Shown here: in pieces, positions 16,462-25,400 of the stretch
How positions within the stretch are numbered: position 1 is the stretch's first letter
How the letters are laid out: each line of letters starts with the position of its first letter
Assembly (NCBI GenBank): GCA_017544285.1
Contig: JAFYEL010000119.1
Location: 1 to 46,127 of the forward strand
Direction: 5' to 3'
Source: Lachnospiraceae bacterium
GTDB lineage: Bacteria; Bacillota; Clostridia; Lachnospirales; Lachnospiraceae
Length of the DNA: 46,127 nucleotides
Notes under the pieces: model-generated
Database searches by the model: none
What the model was told of the DNA's origin: nothing
The model's input: only the letters and a program-made list of their open reading frames with translations
Translations under genes and position numbers: made by a program

Positions 16462-17214
16462 TCACAGCCTCCTGAACACGGCGTTTGCCGCATAGAAGCA
16501 GAAACAGTATGCACTGTAGGGAATGCTGAAATGCTCTACATTGCGGTAGAGGTTCCATATCCTCTTTATGGCGGTGAGCTTATTCGAAGAAAGGGTCCCG
16601 GCGCTGCGCCTGTAGAGGGTCTTGGGATCGTTGAGGCCGTACCCCTTAATGCCGCTGCGCAGTACCTGCCACCAGGTGGCCGAATCTTCGGAGGGTACAT
16701 CCGGCATCATCATCAGGCTTTCCTCCAGCCTGCTGCTGTCAAAGATCACCGTACTGGTAAAGATGGTGGTGTTCTTGATTGCCTCCCTGTAGGTTATGGT
16801 GGAAGGCACCTGAACTATCTTTGCCACCCCGACTCCGTCCTGGGTAGCATACTCGTAGGCCGTAAAGGAAAATGCACAGCTGTGTTTTTCCATGAAGGCA
16901 AGCTGCTCTTCGAGCTTGTCGGGGAACCATATATCATCCGCATCGAGAAAGGCAATGAACCGCCCCTTTGCCGCCTTTATCCCTCTGTTCCTGGCGTTTG
17001 CGGCGCCTCCCTTGCCCTCGAGAGTGATGAGGGAAAACCTCTCGTCCTTAAGGTAGGGAGCGATAACGGACGCACTGTCATCCTCGGAGTGGTCGTCCAC
17101 CATGATGACCTCGTAGTTTTCGTAGGTCTGGCTCTTTACGGAGGCTATGGTATCTCCTATGAATTTTGCGGCGTTATGCACGGGAATGATAACGCTGACC
17201 AGGTCTGTATACAT
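16462..17214 (-). CDS. GT2-family glycosyltransferase
   Basis: 250 residues, a canonical GT2/GT-A enzyme. It begins DLVSVIIPVHNAAKFI, with MVDDHSEDDSA as the nucleotide-binding acidic motif, GGAANARNRGI, and the DXD-type FLDADD metal site near residue 95. Cytoplasmic. One base separates it from the upstream sugar transferase gene and one from the downstream GT2. It probably adds the second or third sugar of the repeat unit. Confidence 0.92.
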   Translation of the reverse strand: MYTDLVSVIIPVHNAAKFIGDTIASVKSQTYENYEVIMVDDHSEDDSASVIAPYLKDERFSLITLEGKGGAANARNRGIKAAKGRFIAFLDADDIWFPDKLEEQLAFMEKHSCAFSFTAYEYATQDGVGVAKIVQVPSTITYREAIKNTTIFTSTVIFDSSRLEESLMMMPDVPSEDSATWWQVLRSGIKGYGLNDPKTLYRRSAGTLSSNKLTAIKRIWNLYRNVEHFSIPYSAYCFCFYAANAVFRRL

Positions 17215-17215
17215 A

Positions 17216-18553
17216 TCAGTTCCCGACTCCTTCGGTGCTCTCCGGCATGAAAAGTATCTTTACCGTGAGGATCATAAGCTTCAGATCGAGCCAAAGTGAA
17301 TAACTCTCTATGTAATAAAGATCAAGCTTTAATTTATCGTAGGGTCTGGTGTTGTACTTGCCGTAAAGCTGGGCGTACCCGGTGAGCCCCGCCTGGACCT
17401 TCGTCCTGTAGGCAAACTCGGGCATATCCTTTACATACTGCTCAATAAACTCCGGCCTCTCGGGACGGGGGCCCACAAAGGACATGTCTCCCCTTAACAC
17501 GTTCACGAGCTGGGGAAGCTCGTCCAGCCTGCACTTTCTTATGAAGCGGCCCACAGGGGTGATCCTGTCGTCATCCTGCTTTGCGAGCTGGGCTCCGCCC
17601 TTCTTTTCCGCATCCACTATCATGCTGCGGAACTTCATGATCTCAAACCTGCGATTGCCTTTGGTGCAGCGGATCTGTTTGTAGAGCACCGGTCCTCCGT
17701 CCTGCAGCTTTATGGCCAGAGCCGTGAGCAGCATGAAGGGGGATGTGATCAGCAGCAAAAGCAGGGACAGAACTATGTCAATGGCCCTCTTGATCACCCT
17801 CTCCTCGTACTCAAGGGGAGAACCCTGGGTCAGCAGCAGAGGGGTGTCAAACATGTGTACAGTGGTGGAACCGTTGTAGATGATATCCGAGAGCTTGGGA
17901 GCCATGAATATCCTTTTCGAGTTCTCGTAGCAGTATTTAAAGATGATATTCCTGAGTGATACCTCAAGGTCCCAGATTATCACCGTGTGCATCTCGTCTA
18001 TCTTGGCGAATATCTCTTCTATGGGTCTGGAGGCGCTTATGGAATCCGTGACGTTCAGCTGGTCGCGTCTGGTGTCAAGCTTTTTCACAAAGTCCTCGGT
18101 GGCGTTTCCGTCGTAGATCAGCAGCACCTGGTAGGGATCGAAGGAGCTTTTGTATACGCTTCCCGAGAGCTTGATCCAGAAGGCTGAAAAGATGAGCTGC
18201 AGCATGGTAGCCCCGATGAGGGGTACCGGAGTGGGAAAGCTGAAGGCATACATCATGACGATGAGGTAGAATATGCCGTTGGAAAACAGGGCCGTGAAGG
18301 TTTCGGAAAACATGACCTCACCGTTTCTCCTGGAGCCTATCAGCAGACCGCCGAAGAGATTCCCAAGGAATACATAGGTGATGGCATAGATACCCAAAAC
18401 CAGGATATGGCCCCTCAGGTAGAGCTGGGTCCTGAAGCTTTCGTTGTATACATAGTGCAGAACGATGTAGATAAGGGCGGTGTGGAATATCACCATTACC
18501 GCCTCTGCGCTCAGCATATATAATCTTCTTTTTGCCTCGGTGTTGTTTTTCAT
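17216..18553 (-). CDS. Polyprenyl-phosphate sugar-1-phosphate transferase (priming enzyme)
   Basis: 445 residues of the WcaJ/WbaP/CpsE type. There are four N-terminal membrane segments, a CoA-binding-like middle domain, and a C-terminal bacterial sugar transferase domain from about residue 255. The catalytic domain shows KRAIDIVLSLLLLLITSPF (re-entrant helix), FRSMIVDAE (catalytic Asp-Glu), CRLDELPQLVNVLRGDMS, GPRPERPEF and GLTGYAQLYGKY. It moves a sugar 1-phosphate onto undecaprenyl phosphate, the first step of repeat-unit assembly. The sugar cannot be read from sequence. Its start overlaps the preceding GT2 stop by four bases (ATGA). Confidence 0.93.
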   Translation of the reverse strand: MKNNTEAKRRLYMLSAEAVMVIFHTALIYIVLHYVYNESFRTQLYLRGHILVLGIYAITYVFLGNLFGGLLIGSRRNGEVMFSETFTALFSNGIFYLIVMMYAFSFPTPVPLIGATMLQLIFSAFWIKLSGSVYKSSFDPYQVLLIYDGNATEDFVKKLDTRRDQLNVTDSISASRPIEEIFAKIDEMHTVIIWDLEVSLRNIIFKYCYENSKRIFMAPKLSDIIYNGSTTVHMFDTPLLLTQGSPLEYEERVIKRAIDIVLSLLLLLITSPFMLLTALAIKLQDGGPVLYKQIRCTKGNRRFEIMKFRSMIVDAEKKGGAQLAKQDDDRITPVGRFIRKCRLDELPQLVNVLRGDMSFVGPRPERPEFIEQYVKDMPEFAYRTKVQAGLTGYAQLYGKYNTRPYDKLKLDLYYIESYSLWLDLKLMILTVKILFMPESTEGVGN

Positions 18554-19491
18554 GTCTTTCCAAACATTCTGAGAAGGGCCGCCCCCAAAGCGGAAACCAC
18601 CCTCTCAACTCCCGCAAGCTCACTTTTTTTCCCGGTGATATCGCAAAACCTCCGGTAGTGGCTGAGGTATTTTATTTTGAGCATAAGGGGGTTTTCAAGC
18701 CTCATCCTCTGCTCATAGTACAAAAGCCAGCCCTGAGGGTTATCCCTCCTGAGCCTTGCGGCCTGGTCGGTATAGCCTCCCGACACCAGCTCGCATACGG
18801 TGAGTATCTCGTCCATCACAAGGAGGGGACACATCCCGTCTATTTTATCATATACGTAGTCCTCGGGCACATACTTTTCCCCGGGGATCTCGGGAAAAGG
18901 AAATTTTTTCAGCAATTCCGTGCGAAAGACCAGAGTAGTCTCCCCGAAAAAGCCGTTTAAATAAAGGCCCCGCAGGGTGGAATACCCCCTGCCGGTATCC
19001 TCAGGCATGAAGGCCGCATCCCTGAACCTGCGTACCTGCGTCTCATCGTAGGAATCGGTAAGCTCCCACAGATCTTTAGCCGACATGCCCTTGTAGGCGA
19101 CTATCCCGGCCCTTTGGGCTGAGTCCTTTGTGCAAAAGTGGGTGCCACGATGCTCCTTCCAACTTTCGGTGATGAGCCTCACCGCATCCGGTGCAAGGAT
19201 GTCATCGGAGTCAAGGCAGAGAAAAAGCTCGGTGTCACAGAGGGCGGACCCGGTATTGTGAGCACGCATCTTGCCGCCGTTCTCGCGGTAAACGTATGTT
19301 ATTTCAAAAGGGGCCTCAATATCCTCAAAGGCCTCCCGGGTGCCGTCGGTAGAGCCGTCATCCACTATCAGCCATTTGAAATCATGGCAGCTCTGGGCGC
19401 AGAGACTCTTAAAGGCGCGGCCCAAAAGCTCTTTTCTGTTGTAGGTCGGCGTAAAGACCGTCAGCAGTATATCAGTAGTTTTCCCACACAT
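18550..19491 (-). CDS. GT2-family glycosyltransferase
   Basis: 313 residues. The GT-A domain fills the first two thirds: LLTVFTPTYNRKELL, WLIVDDGSTDGTREAF, the GGKMRAHNTG segment, and FLCLDSDDIL as the DXD site. The remainder is a helical tail. It resembles GT2 enzymes of capsule clusters that transfer hexoses or N-acetylhexosamines, but the specificity is unknown. It overlaps the upstream gene by 20 bases and the downstream priming transferase by four. Confidence 0.92.
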   Translation of the reverse strand: MCGKTTDILLTVFTPTYNRKELLGRAFKSLCAQSCHDFKWLIVDDGSTDGTREAFEDIEAPFEITYVYRENGGKMRAHNTGSALCDTELFLCLDSDDILAPDAVRLITESWKEHRGTHFCTKDSAQRAGIVAYKGMSAKDLWELTDSYDETQVRRFRDAAFMPEDTGRGYSTLRGLYLNGFFGETTLVFRTELLKKFPFPEIPGEKYVPEDYVYDKIDGMCPLLVMDEILTVCELVSGGYTDQAARLRRDNPQGWLLYYEQRMRLENPLMLKIKYLSHYRRFCDITGKKSELAGVERVVSALGAALLRMFGKT

Positions 19492-20365
19492 CCGAATAAT
19501 CCGGCAGACGCCAGCCCTCCGAATCCTTTAACTCATAGTGATACAGGGAGTGATTTGCGGTCTTGCCCACAAGCCGCAGGCCGCAGTCCTTCTCCAGATA
19601 ATCGCAGACCGAAGTGTTCACGGTGCTGACGCAGACATACTCGGTGCCGGTGTGCTCCATCCCCCCAAGGAACTGATCTGCGGGAATGGGCGTGCCAAGG
19701 ACCACCACCGCCAGAAGCCTGGGGTAATAGATCTCCTCGGAATTTATGTCATCGGGCGTTAACTTTCCCATGACGGCTGTCAGGTACTCCTCCCTGGTAC
19801 AGGAGAGCATAATGGAGGCATCATACTGCCTGAGGCACATCTCATAGTCGAATTCACAGATGGCCCTGGGGAAATAATCCCCGTCGTACCTGCCGTCGGC
19901 ATCCTTGTGGATCATTTCCGACAGCTGGGGGATCTCCGTGGGCATCTTGTATATGGTGGGCGACTTTATATAGCCGTCCTTATACAGGAACTGACCGCCC
20001 AGTATAATGGCTGCCACAAAGACAGCGGCTGCGATATACCGCAATGCCCCATTTGATAAAATGCAGGCCCTTGCCATTACATAGGCTGTAAGGAACACCA
20101 CCGGGGCTATCCAGAAAAATCTGTAGTACTCGTTGTTAACATCGAAGAATCTGTTCAGTACAACGGGAAACACGGGATTATATACCGTGAGAAGCAGCAG
20201 GACGGCCTGGGGCAGGAAGATCTTTTTTTCGGTGTCGGTGCCTTTTATCAGCACAAAAACAAGGGCCGCCGCGTACATGCCAACGAACACGCAGCCCTTT
20301 GAATATTCGCAAAGACAAAGCCACAGATATGAAATTCCGGCATCCGCCACATTCAAACCCTGCAT
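19472..20365 (-). CDS. Polytopic membrane protein, first gene of the polysaccharide operon
   Basis: About 297 residues if it starts at the ATG at 20365. Four or five membrane segments fill the first 135 residues, followed by a soluble region with PEIPQLSEMIHKDADG and several Cys (CEFDYEMCLRQY, CTREEYLTA). No family is recognised; the shape resembles the C-terminal part of GT-C glycosyltransferase or Wzy-like membrane proteins seen in clostridial capsule loci. The frame stays open to a TTG at 20401, but that codon is the -35 box of the promoter, so translation must begin later. The ATG at 20365 lies about seven bases after the -10 box, which would make the mRNA leaderless; another ATG lies at 20281. 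Confidence 0.65.
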   Translation of the reverse strand: MQGLNVADAGISYLWLCLCEYSKGCVFVGMYAAALVFVLIKGTDTEKKIFLPQAVLLLLTVYNPVFPVVLNRFFDVNNEYYRFFWIAPVVFLTAYVMARACILSNGALRYIAAAVFVAAIILGGQFLYKDGYIKSPTIYKMPTEIPQLSEMIHKDADGRYDGDYFPRAICEFDYEMCLRQYDASIMLSCTREEYLTAVMGKLTPDDINSEEIYYPRLLAVVVLGTPIPADQFLGGMEHTGTEYVCVSTVNTSVCDYLEKDCGLRLVGKTANHSLYHYELKDSEGWRLPDYSDVWENY

Positions 20366-20372
20366 GGAAATG

Positions 20373-20401
20373 ATTGTACCATATATTGTTGCCGGGGTCA
20401 A
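20373..20401 (-). promoter_or_regulatory. Promoter of the exopolysaccharide operon
   Basis: Leftward TTGACC (20396-20401), a 17-base spacer and TACAAT (20373-20378), preceded by TATGG (partial extended -10). It lies 45 bases beyond the terminator of the peptide export operon, so the two units are transcribed separately. Confidence 0.7.
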
Positions 20402-20445
20402 AAGAAAGGGGACATCTTGGGTAACACCCCTCTGAGAAAAAGGCG

Positions 20446-20473
20446 CAAAAAAGGAGCCGCTTTTGCGACTCCT
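20446..20473 (-). terminator. Terminator of the peptide export operon
   Basis: Leftward AGGAGTCGC, loop AAAA, GCGGCTCCT (nine pairs, one G-U), then six T. It begins ten bases after the stop codon of the small precursor gene. Confidence 0.9.
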
Positions 20474-20482
20474 CTTTAATGA

Positions 20483-20725
20483 TCAATAGATAGGCTGATC
20501 AAAGTTAGGCTTGTTGCCTGCACCCTCGAACTTATGTCCCTTTGCGCACTCCCAGGTTCCGTTGCTCTTCTTCCTGGTACGAACGTTCATATCACCGTTG
20601 GTCATGCACTTAAGGCACTTAGGGCCATCGTACTTCTTATCCTTGTCCTTCTTTTTCTTTCCGCCGGTAACATCATCGATCTCGTCTTCGCCTAAGGGGG
20701 TAAGATCCTTTACTTCTTCTGACAT
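20483..20725 (-). CDS. Double-glycine precursor peptide with Cys/His-rich core
   Basis: 80 residues. The first 22 form a textbook double-glycine leader: acidic, with LTPLGEDEIDDVTGG ending in Gly21-Gly22, the site cut by C39 peptidases. The remaining 58 residues start with a lysine run (KKKKDKDKKY) and contain C37, C40, C60 and H64, a CX2C-X19-CX3H spacing like a small zinc ribbon, and end in FDQPIY. The core has no hydrophobic segment, unlike pore-forming class II bacteriocins, and no Ser/Thr-rich lanthipeptide pattern. AAGGAGA precedes the ATG. It lies 36 bases after the second ABC transporter gene and is the last gene before a strong terminator. It is probably exported and matured by the C39 transporter; its activity (bacteriocin, signal or metal binding) is unknown. 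Confidence 0.82.
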   Translation of the reverse strand: MSEEVKDLTPLGEDEIDDVTGGKKKKDKDKKYDGPKCLKCMTNGDMNVRTRKKSNGTWECAKGHKFEGAGNKPNFDQPIY

Positions 20726-20761
20726 AATATTCTTCTCCTTTCAATCCTTTGATCTGCGGGA

Positions 20762-22974
20762 TCAGGCGATCTGTCGTTTTACAAGTTCTGCAAAGAATCC
20801 GTTCTTTTGCATCAGTTCCTCGTAAGTACCATCCTCGACGATCTTTCCACCCTGCATTACAACTATTCTATCACAGTTTTTTATGGTTGACAACCTGTGA
20901 GCTATAACTATCCTTGTACACTTAAGCCGGTCAAGGGATTCCGACACCTTTTTCTGGGTGATGTTATCCAATGCACTGGTGGCCTCATCGAACATAAGTA
21001 TGCGGGGTTTGGGGGCGATTGCCCTGGCGATCATGAGCCTCTGCTTCTGTCCGCCGGATATTCCTCCCTGGCCCTCGGAGATCAGGGTGTGCATTCCCAT
21101 GGGCATGTGCCTTATATCATCTGCCATGCCTGCCATCTCCGCTGCCTCCCAGGCGTCCTCCAGCGAAAGCATGGGTGCGGAAATGACGATATTTGAATAG
21201 ATGTCGCCGGCAAAGAGCTTTCCGCCCTGGGTCACCACTCCTATCTTCTGTCTGACTGAGCGCACGTCCAGGGTCCTCAGATCCCTGCCGTCATAGTAGA
21301 CCGAGCCTCTGATGGGCTGTTCGAATCCCAGCAGCAGCTTCATGAGAGTGGACTTGCCGCAGCCCGTCTCTCCCACCACCGCAACATACTGGCCGGCGGT
21401 TATCTTCAGTGACAGGTCGTCAAGCACCTTGGGGCCGTTCTCCGTATAGGAGAAGGTGACGTTGTTGAGCTCCACGGCTCCGGAGAGACGCTCCACCGGA
21501 GGACGCTCCTCATCCACCTCTCGCTCGGAGTCGAGTATGGGCCTTGCCATCTCGAACACGGGTCTTATATTTGCTATGGTGACCGCTATTCCCGCCAGCG
21601 CTCCGAAGGCGGAGTTCACCATGCCGTAGGCGGTGTTGAAAGCGTAGTATTCGTCGGGATCGATATTGTTCTTAACCGCAAAGAAATACATTGCCATGGT
21701 TCCGATAAGTCCTATGGCCATGGACAGGGTACCGTTTATCTTTACGAAGGTAGGGGGATCGAATTCCAGCTCCGCCTTTTTCCTGTACAGCTCGCCCCAT
21801 CTGGTGAAGGCCCTCTTCTCGGCACCCGTGGTCTTTATCTTTCTGACGCCGGATATGAGGGCGTAGGTCATACCGCTCTCCTTTGCCTCCAGAGCCAGCT
21901 TTTCCCTGGAGATCCTGAGATTGACGCTCACCGTCAGCACGGTCAGGCAGAGGGAGGCCAAAACGGTCAACAGAGCAGGCCCTAAAGGGAGGGTGCGTAT
22001 GTGACGATCTGTCTCACATAGATCAGCGAGAATACGGAGCTGAAGCCCATGGAGAAGACTCCGTCCACCAGCATCTCCATCAGGGAGCTGACATTTTCCA
22101 GCCTGACCGCAAGTTCACCGGAGCTGTACCTGGTGAAAAACGAGGGCGGCAGGGACAAAAGTCTGATCATGGAAGCTGCGGAGACCGACTGTTCCAGTTT
22201 GATCTCAACTCTCTTCAGGATCAGGTTTGAAAAAGCCTCGTACAGTATCTTTCCTATGATGAGACTCACCATGTATACCGACACAAAGAGGAGCAGTGCC
22301 TCCGCAAAGCCCGCTGTCTCCGCGTTCTTAATAAAGCGGCTGCCGGATTCCGCCACCGCGGAGATCATCTGCGCATAGATGTCTACGGAGCGCAGGCCTA
22401 TGGTAGTGGCTATGAACATGAAGATGAAGTAGCATACCAGGTCACGCTTTTCCACATTTTCGATCATAAAGGAAGCAAGGCAGGAAATACCCTTTTTATC
22501 CCTGGGGAAGGGCTTGTAGAATACCATCGCATCCTCCAGGATAGCCTTCTCGTTCTTCTTTTTAACGGAAATCCACTTGCCCAGCCTGGGATCAAAATAC
22601 TTATACCCGTAAACGGTCTTTGGTATCAGGGCGATAAAATCACCACTCTCCCTAAGCTGTGCGAACATGGGGCCCGATGCCTTTTTGCTCCAGCCTGCGG
22701 TAAGCCTCACGTTACGGCTCATTATGCCGTGGGGACGAAGCTCAAAGCTCAGGATCTCGTCTACTTCCGTCATGGATGAGGGGATATCCCTGCCCTTTAC
22801 GTGGTAATAGCGCAGGATCTCTCCCAGGGCACTCTGGGCCTGGATCCTCTTGTCCTCGGTGACCCTCAGTCCGCCCTTTCCCATGACCGACTCGGCGATA
22901 TTCCGGAGGGTCTCCTCCAGCTCCGCCTCGTCCATCCTTTTTCTGTCTTTTATCTGTTCCTCGTACCAGCTCAT
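20762..22974 (-). pseudogene. NHLM-like ABC permease/ATPase, split by a -1 frameshift
   Basis: Two adjacent frames together make one ABC exporter of about 737 residues. The first (22974 to 21982) has a soluble N-terminal domain of about 165 residues followed by membrane segments, ending TYAPSL and a TAG. The second (to 20762) continues in the -1 frame as GPALLTVLASLCL and carries the rest of the membrane domain and the ATPase: Walker A GETGCGKST, signature ISGGQKQR, Walker B ILMFDEATSAL. The layout matches the permease/ATPase partner (second transporter) of NHLP-leader export systems. The shift lies in CTCCCTTTAGGG; one extra T there would restore the frame. It may be a real mutation, a sequencing error or recoding. 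Start chosen at the ATG at 22974, just after the upstream stop. Confidence 0.85.
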
Positions 22975-22981
22975 CTCAAAC

Positions 22982-25174
22982 CTACTCGTTGGTGACAAGT
23001 TCTTTATAGAACCCGCCTTCAGCCATCAGCTTTTCATGTGTTCCTCTCTGAACCACGTCGCCTCTGTCAAGGACGATTATCTCGTCGCAGTCCCTTATGG
23101 TGGAAAGTCTGTGGGCAATGATGATCAGGGTTATTCCCCTGTCCCTTACGGCCTTCATCACCTTTGCCTCCGTTATGGCGTCAAGGGCACTGGTGGCCTC
23201 GTCCATTATCAGTATTGTGGGATCCTGGGCAAGGACTCTTGCGATCTCCATTCTCTGCCTCTGCCCGCCGGAAAGGTTGGTACCTCCCTCGGCCAGCATG
23301 TGCTTGTAACCGCCGTCTCTCCTCATTATGTCCTCATGGACGGAGGCATCCCTGGCGGCCAGCACCGCCTCGAAATTCTCTATGGTCCTGTCCCACATCT
23401 TTATGTTGTTTTCAATGGTGTCCTCGAACATGATGATCTCCTGGTCCACCATTGCAACGGAGCTGGTAAACACTCCGTGGTCTATCTCAGAAACCTTTTT
23501 GCCGTCGAAGAGTATCTCGCCGCTCCAGGGGGCGTACAGGCCGGTAACAAGGTTTGCGATGGTACTCTTTCCGCAGCCCGAAGAGCCAACCAGGGCCACG
23601 CTCTGCCCCCGCTTCAATTCAAGGGAAAAATCCTTGATAAGGGGATCCGCATACTTTGCGTATCCGAAGGTTATATTGTTGATGGATAGATTTCCGGACA
23701 GCTTTTCACTACACTTTTCACCCGCTTCGTCATCAATGTCCGTTTCGATTATGGCGGGATCGTCGGGATACTCCATCACATCCTCGATCCTTTCGATCTG
23801 GGTCTTCAGCTCCTGGATCTCCTGGATCACGTCCACTATCTCTCCCGCGGGTCTCATGAACTGCCTTGTAAGCCCCTGGAAGGCCAGCAGCATACCCGCA
23901 GTGAAAAGACCGTTCATCATGAGCCACACGCTGAGGATGATGACAGCCGCGTCCACTCCCTCGGATACCAGCACGGGAACCATTCCGAAGTAGGCGTCCT
24001 GCCTTGCCATGCGCACGTTCTGGACATTGAGTGCAGCCTGATACCCCGACCAGCGCTTGAAAAAGCCATCCTCCGCACCGCTGGCCTTGATGGTATCCAT
24101 CATCTCTATACCGGATACCGTGGCGGCCTCAAGAACACCCTCGTCCCTCATCAGTACTCTGGTGATATTGATACGCTTTTTTGCAATTAATCCGGCTATA
24201 GCCGTATTGAGAAGGATGCCCCCAACGCTGATGAACATAAGCTTTGTTGAATACCTTGACATTACCACCAGATAGAAGATGGCAACCGAAAGGTTCAAAA
24301 ACAGAGGAGCTATTGAATTCATGAGCTTCGTAGCTATGTTGGCGTGAAGCTGCTGCCTCATATGGATATCACCCGCAAGGCGCTGGGAGAAAAATCTCAT
24401 GGGAAGATGAAGCACCTTCCAGAGGAAGGAACAGCTTCCGTACGCCTCGATACGCCCGCGGATCCTGAGCATGTTTACATCCCTTATGCCGTTGCTGAAG
24501 ATCTGGGTGAGCACCAGAATTGATGCCAGCACAAAGAAGGAGTCGGCGTATCTGATATTCTTTTCCGTCAAAAGTTCGTCCATGAAGAATCTGGTGCAAC
24601 CGTTGATCAGGATCTCTGCCAGGGAAAGGGTGACAGACACCAGGAGTACGAAAATGATGGCCTGGGTCATACCCCTCATGGACTTTATGATATAGGCAAT
24701 GACACTCTTCTCCTGCTTTTTGGGCTCGAATTCTTCGGTGGGCTCAAAAAACATGCATACCCCCGAGTATGCATCGTCAAATTCATCAATGGGCATGCAG
24801 ACCTCGCCCCTTGCGGGGTCGTTTATATAAGCGTTGCCTTTTTTGAAGCCGTCCAGAACTACAAAGTGATCGAATTCCCAGTGGATGATGCAGGGGAATG
24901 TGCCGTGCTCCTTAAGACCCTCCGTATCAAGGCGGTAGGCGTTGGCGGTCATTTTGTGGCCCCTGGCCGCCCGGAGGATACTCTTTGCACTGGAGCCGTC
25001 CCTTGAGATGCCGCAGTCCTCCCTGAGCTGCTCAAGGGTGATCCATCTGCCGTAATAGGCCATGACCATGGCCAGACTTGCGGCGCCGCACTCCAGAGCC
25101 TCAAGCTGGATGACTACCGGAACCTTTGCCACGCTTCCGTTCTTTTTGGCTTTTTTTATCTTATTCTTCGACAT
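22982..25174 (-). CDS. C39 peptidase-ABC exporter (NHLM peptidase/permease/ATPase type)
   Basis: 730 residues. Residues 1-150 are a peptidase C39 domain with catalytic Cys in QLEALECGAASLAMVM, His in WEFDHFVVLDGF and Asp in INDPARG; it removes double-glycine leaders during export. Six membrane segments follow (about 165-450). The ATPase domain has Walker A VGSSGCGKSTIAN, signature NLSGGQRQRMEI, Walker B ILIMDEATSALD and the switch His in IIAHRLST. The real start is the ATG at 25174, within the end of the upstream mini-anchor gene (14-base overlap), not the longer open frame. Together with the partner transporter and the terminal GG peptide it forms the core of the export system. Confidence 0.93.
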   Translation of the reverse strand: MSKNKIKKAKKNGSVAKVPVVIQLEALECGAASLAMVMAYYGRWITLEQLREDCGISRDGSSAKSILRAARGHKMTANAYRLDTEGLKEHGTFPCIIHWEFDHFVVLDGFKKGNAYINDPARGEVCMPIDEFDDAYSGVCMFFEPTEEFEPKKQEKSVIAYIIKSMRGMTQAIIFVLLVSVTLSLAEILINGCTRFFMDELLTEKNIRYADSFFVLASILVLTQIFSNGIRDVNMLRIRGRIEAYGSCSFLWKVLHLPMRFFSQRLAGDIHMRQQLHANIATKLMNSIAPLFLNLSVAIFYLVVMSRYSTKLMFISVGGILLNTAIAGLIAKKRINITRVLMRDEGVLEAATVSGIEMMDTIKASGAEDGFFKRWSGYQAALNVQNVRMARQDAYFGMVPVLVSEGVDAAVIILSVWLMMNGLFTAGMLLAFQGLTRQFMRPAGEIVDVIQEIQELKTQIERIEDVMEYPDDPAIIETDIDDEAGEKCSEKLSGNLSINNITFGYAKYADPLIKDFSLELKRGQSVALVGSSGCGKSTIANLVTGLYAPWSGEILFDGKKVSEIDHGVFTSSVAMVDQEIIMFEDTIENNIKMWDRTIENFEAVLAARDASVHEDIMRRDGGYKHMLAEGGTNLSGGQRQRMEIARVLAQDPTILIMDEATSALDAITEAKVMKAVRDRGITLIIIAHRLSTIRDCDEIIVLDRGDVVQRGTHEKLMAEGGFYKELVTNE

Positions 25175-25388
25175 CCTCGAAATACTCACTGAAGGCACCG
25201 GTTTCCAGGTAATCGTCGTACATTTCCAGACTACTGTAGAACATGTAGAATATGCCGCCAAGCAGCAGCACCAGTGTGGCGATCACCACCAGAATGTTCT
25301 CCGGCTCGGTAATATGTATGTAATCGTCAAGCCTTTCATGGCTTGTCATCATTTCTTCGTTTTTCCGGTTTATAGCGGGTTCGCTCAT
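25161..25388 (-). CDS. Miniature HlyD-like membrane anchor (B)
   Basis: 75 residues. The sequence ERLDDYIHITEPENIL followed by one membrane segment (about residues 34-53) matches the N-terminal end of NHLP-system HlyD-type secretion proteins, which open with a LDxxxxVTSPxxW-like stretch before their single membrane helix. The long extracellular coiled-coil and beta-barrel part is missing. Instead there is a short acidic tail (YDDYLETG, FSEYFEDVEE) predicted outside. AGGAGG lies directly upstream. It is related to the 58-residue protein encoded just before it and overlaps the C39 transporter gene by 14 bases. Its likely role is a small subunit of the export complex; this is inferred from position and the shared motif. 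Confidence 0.75.
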   Translation of the reverse strand: MSEPAINRKNEEMMTSHERLDDYIHITEPENILVVIATLVLLLGGIFYMFYSSLEMYDDYLETGAFSEYFEDVEE

Positions 25389-25400
25389 ACCCCTCCTCCT

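Noticed and set aside
15964-17250. A long open frame on the plus strand (over 400 codons) across the glycosyltransferase genes
   Set aside because: It spans two genes with clear GT2 motifs on the other strand, has no recognisable domain or ribosome site, and is explained by the base composition of the opposite coding strand.
20366-20401. TTG at 20401 as start of the first polysaccharide gene
   Set aside because: The TTG is part of the -35 box and lacks a ribosome binding site.
21970-21985. A prfB-like +1 programmed frameshift in the second ABC transporter
   Set aside because: The CTT-stop context resembles prfB, but a +1 shift leads into the wrong frame; a -1 shift is needed and there is no classical slippery heptamer.
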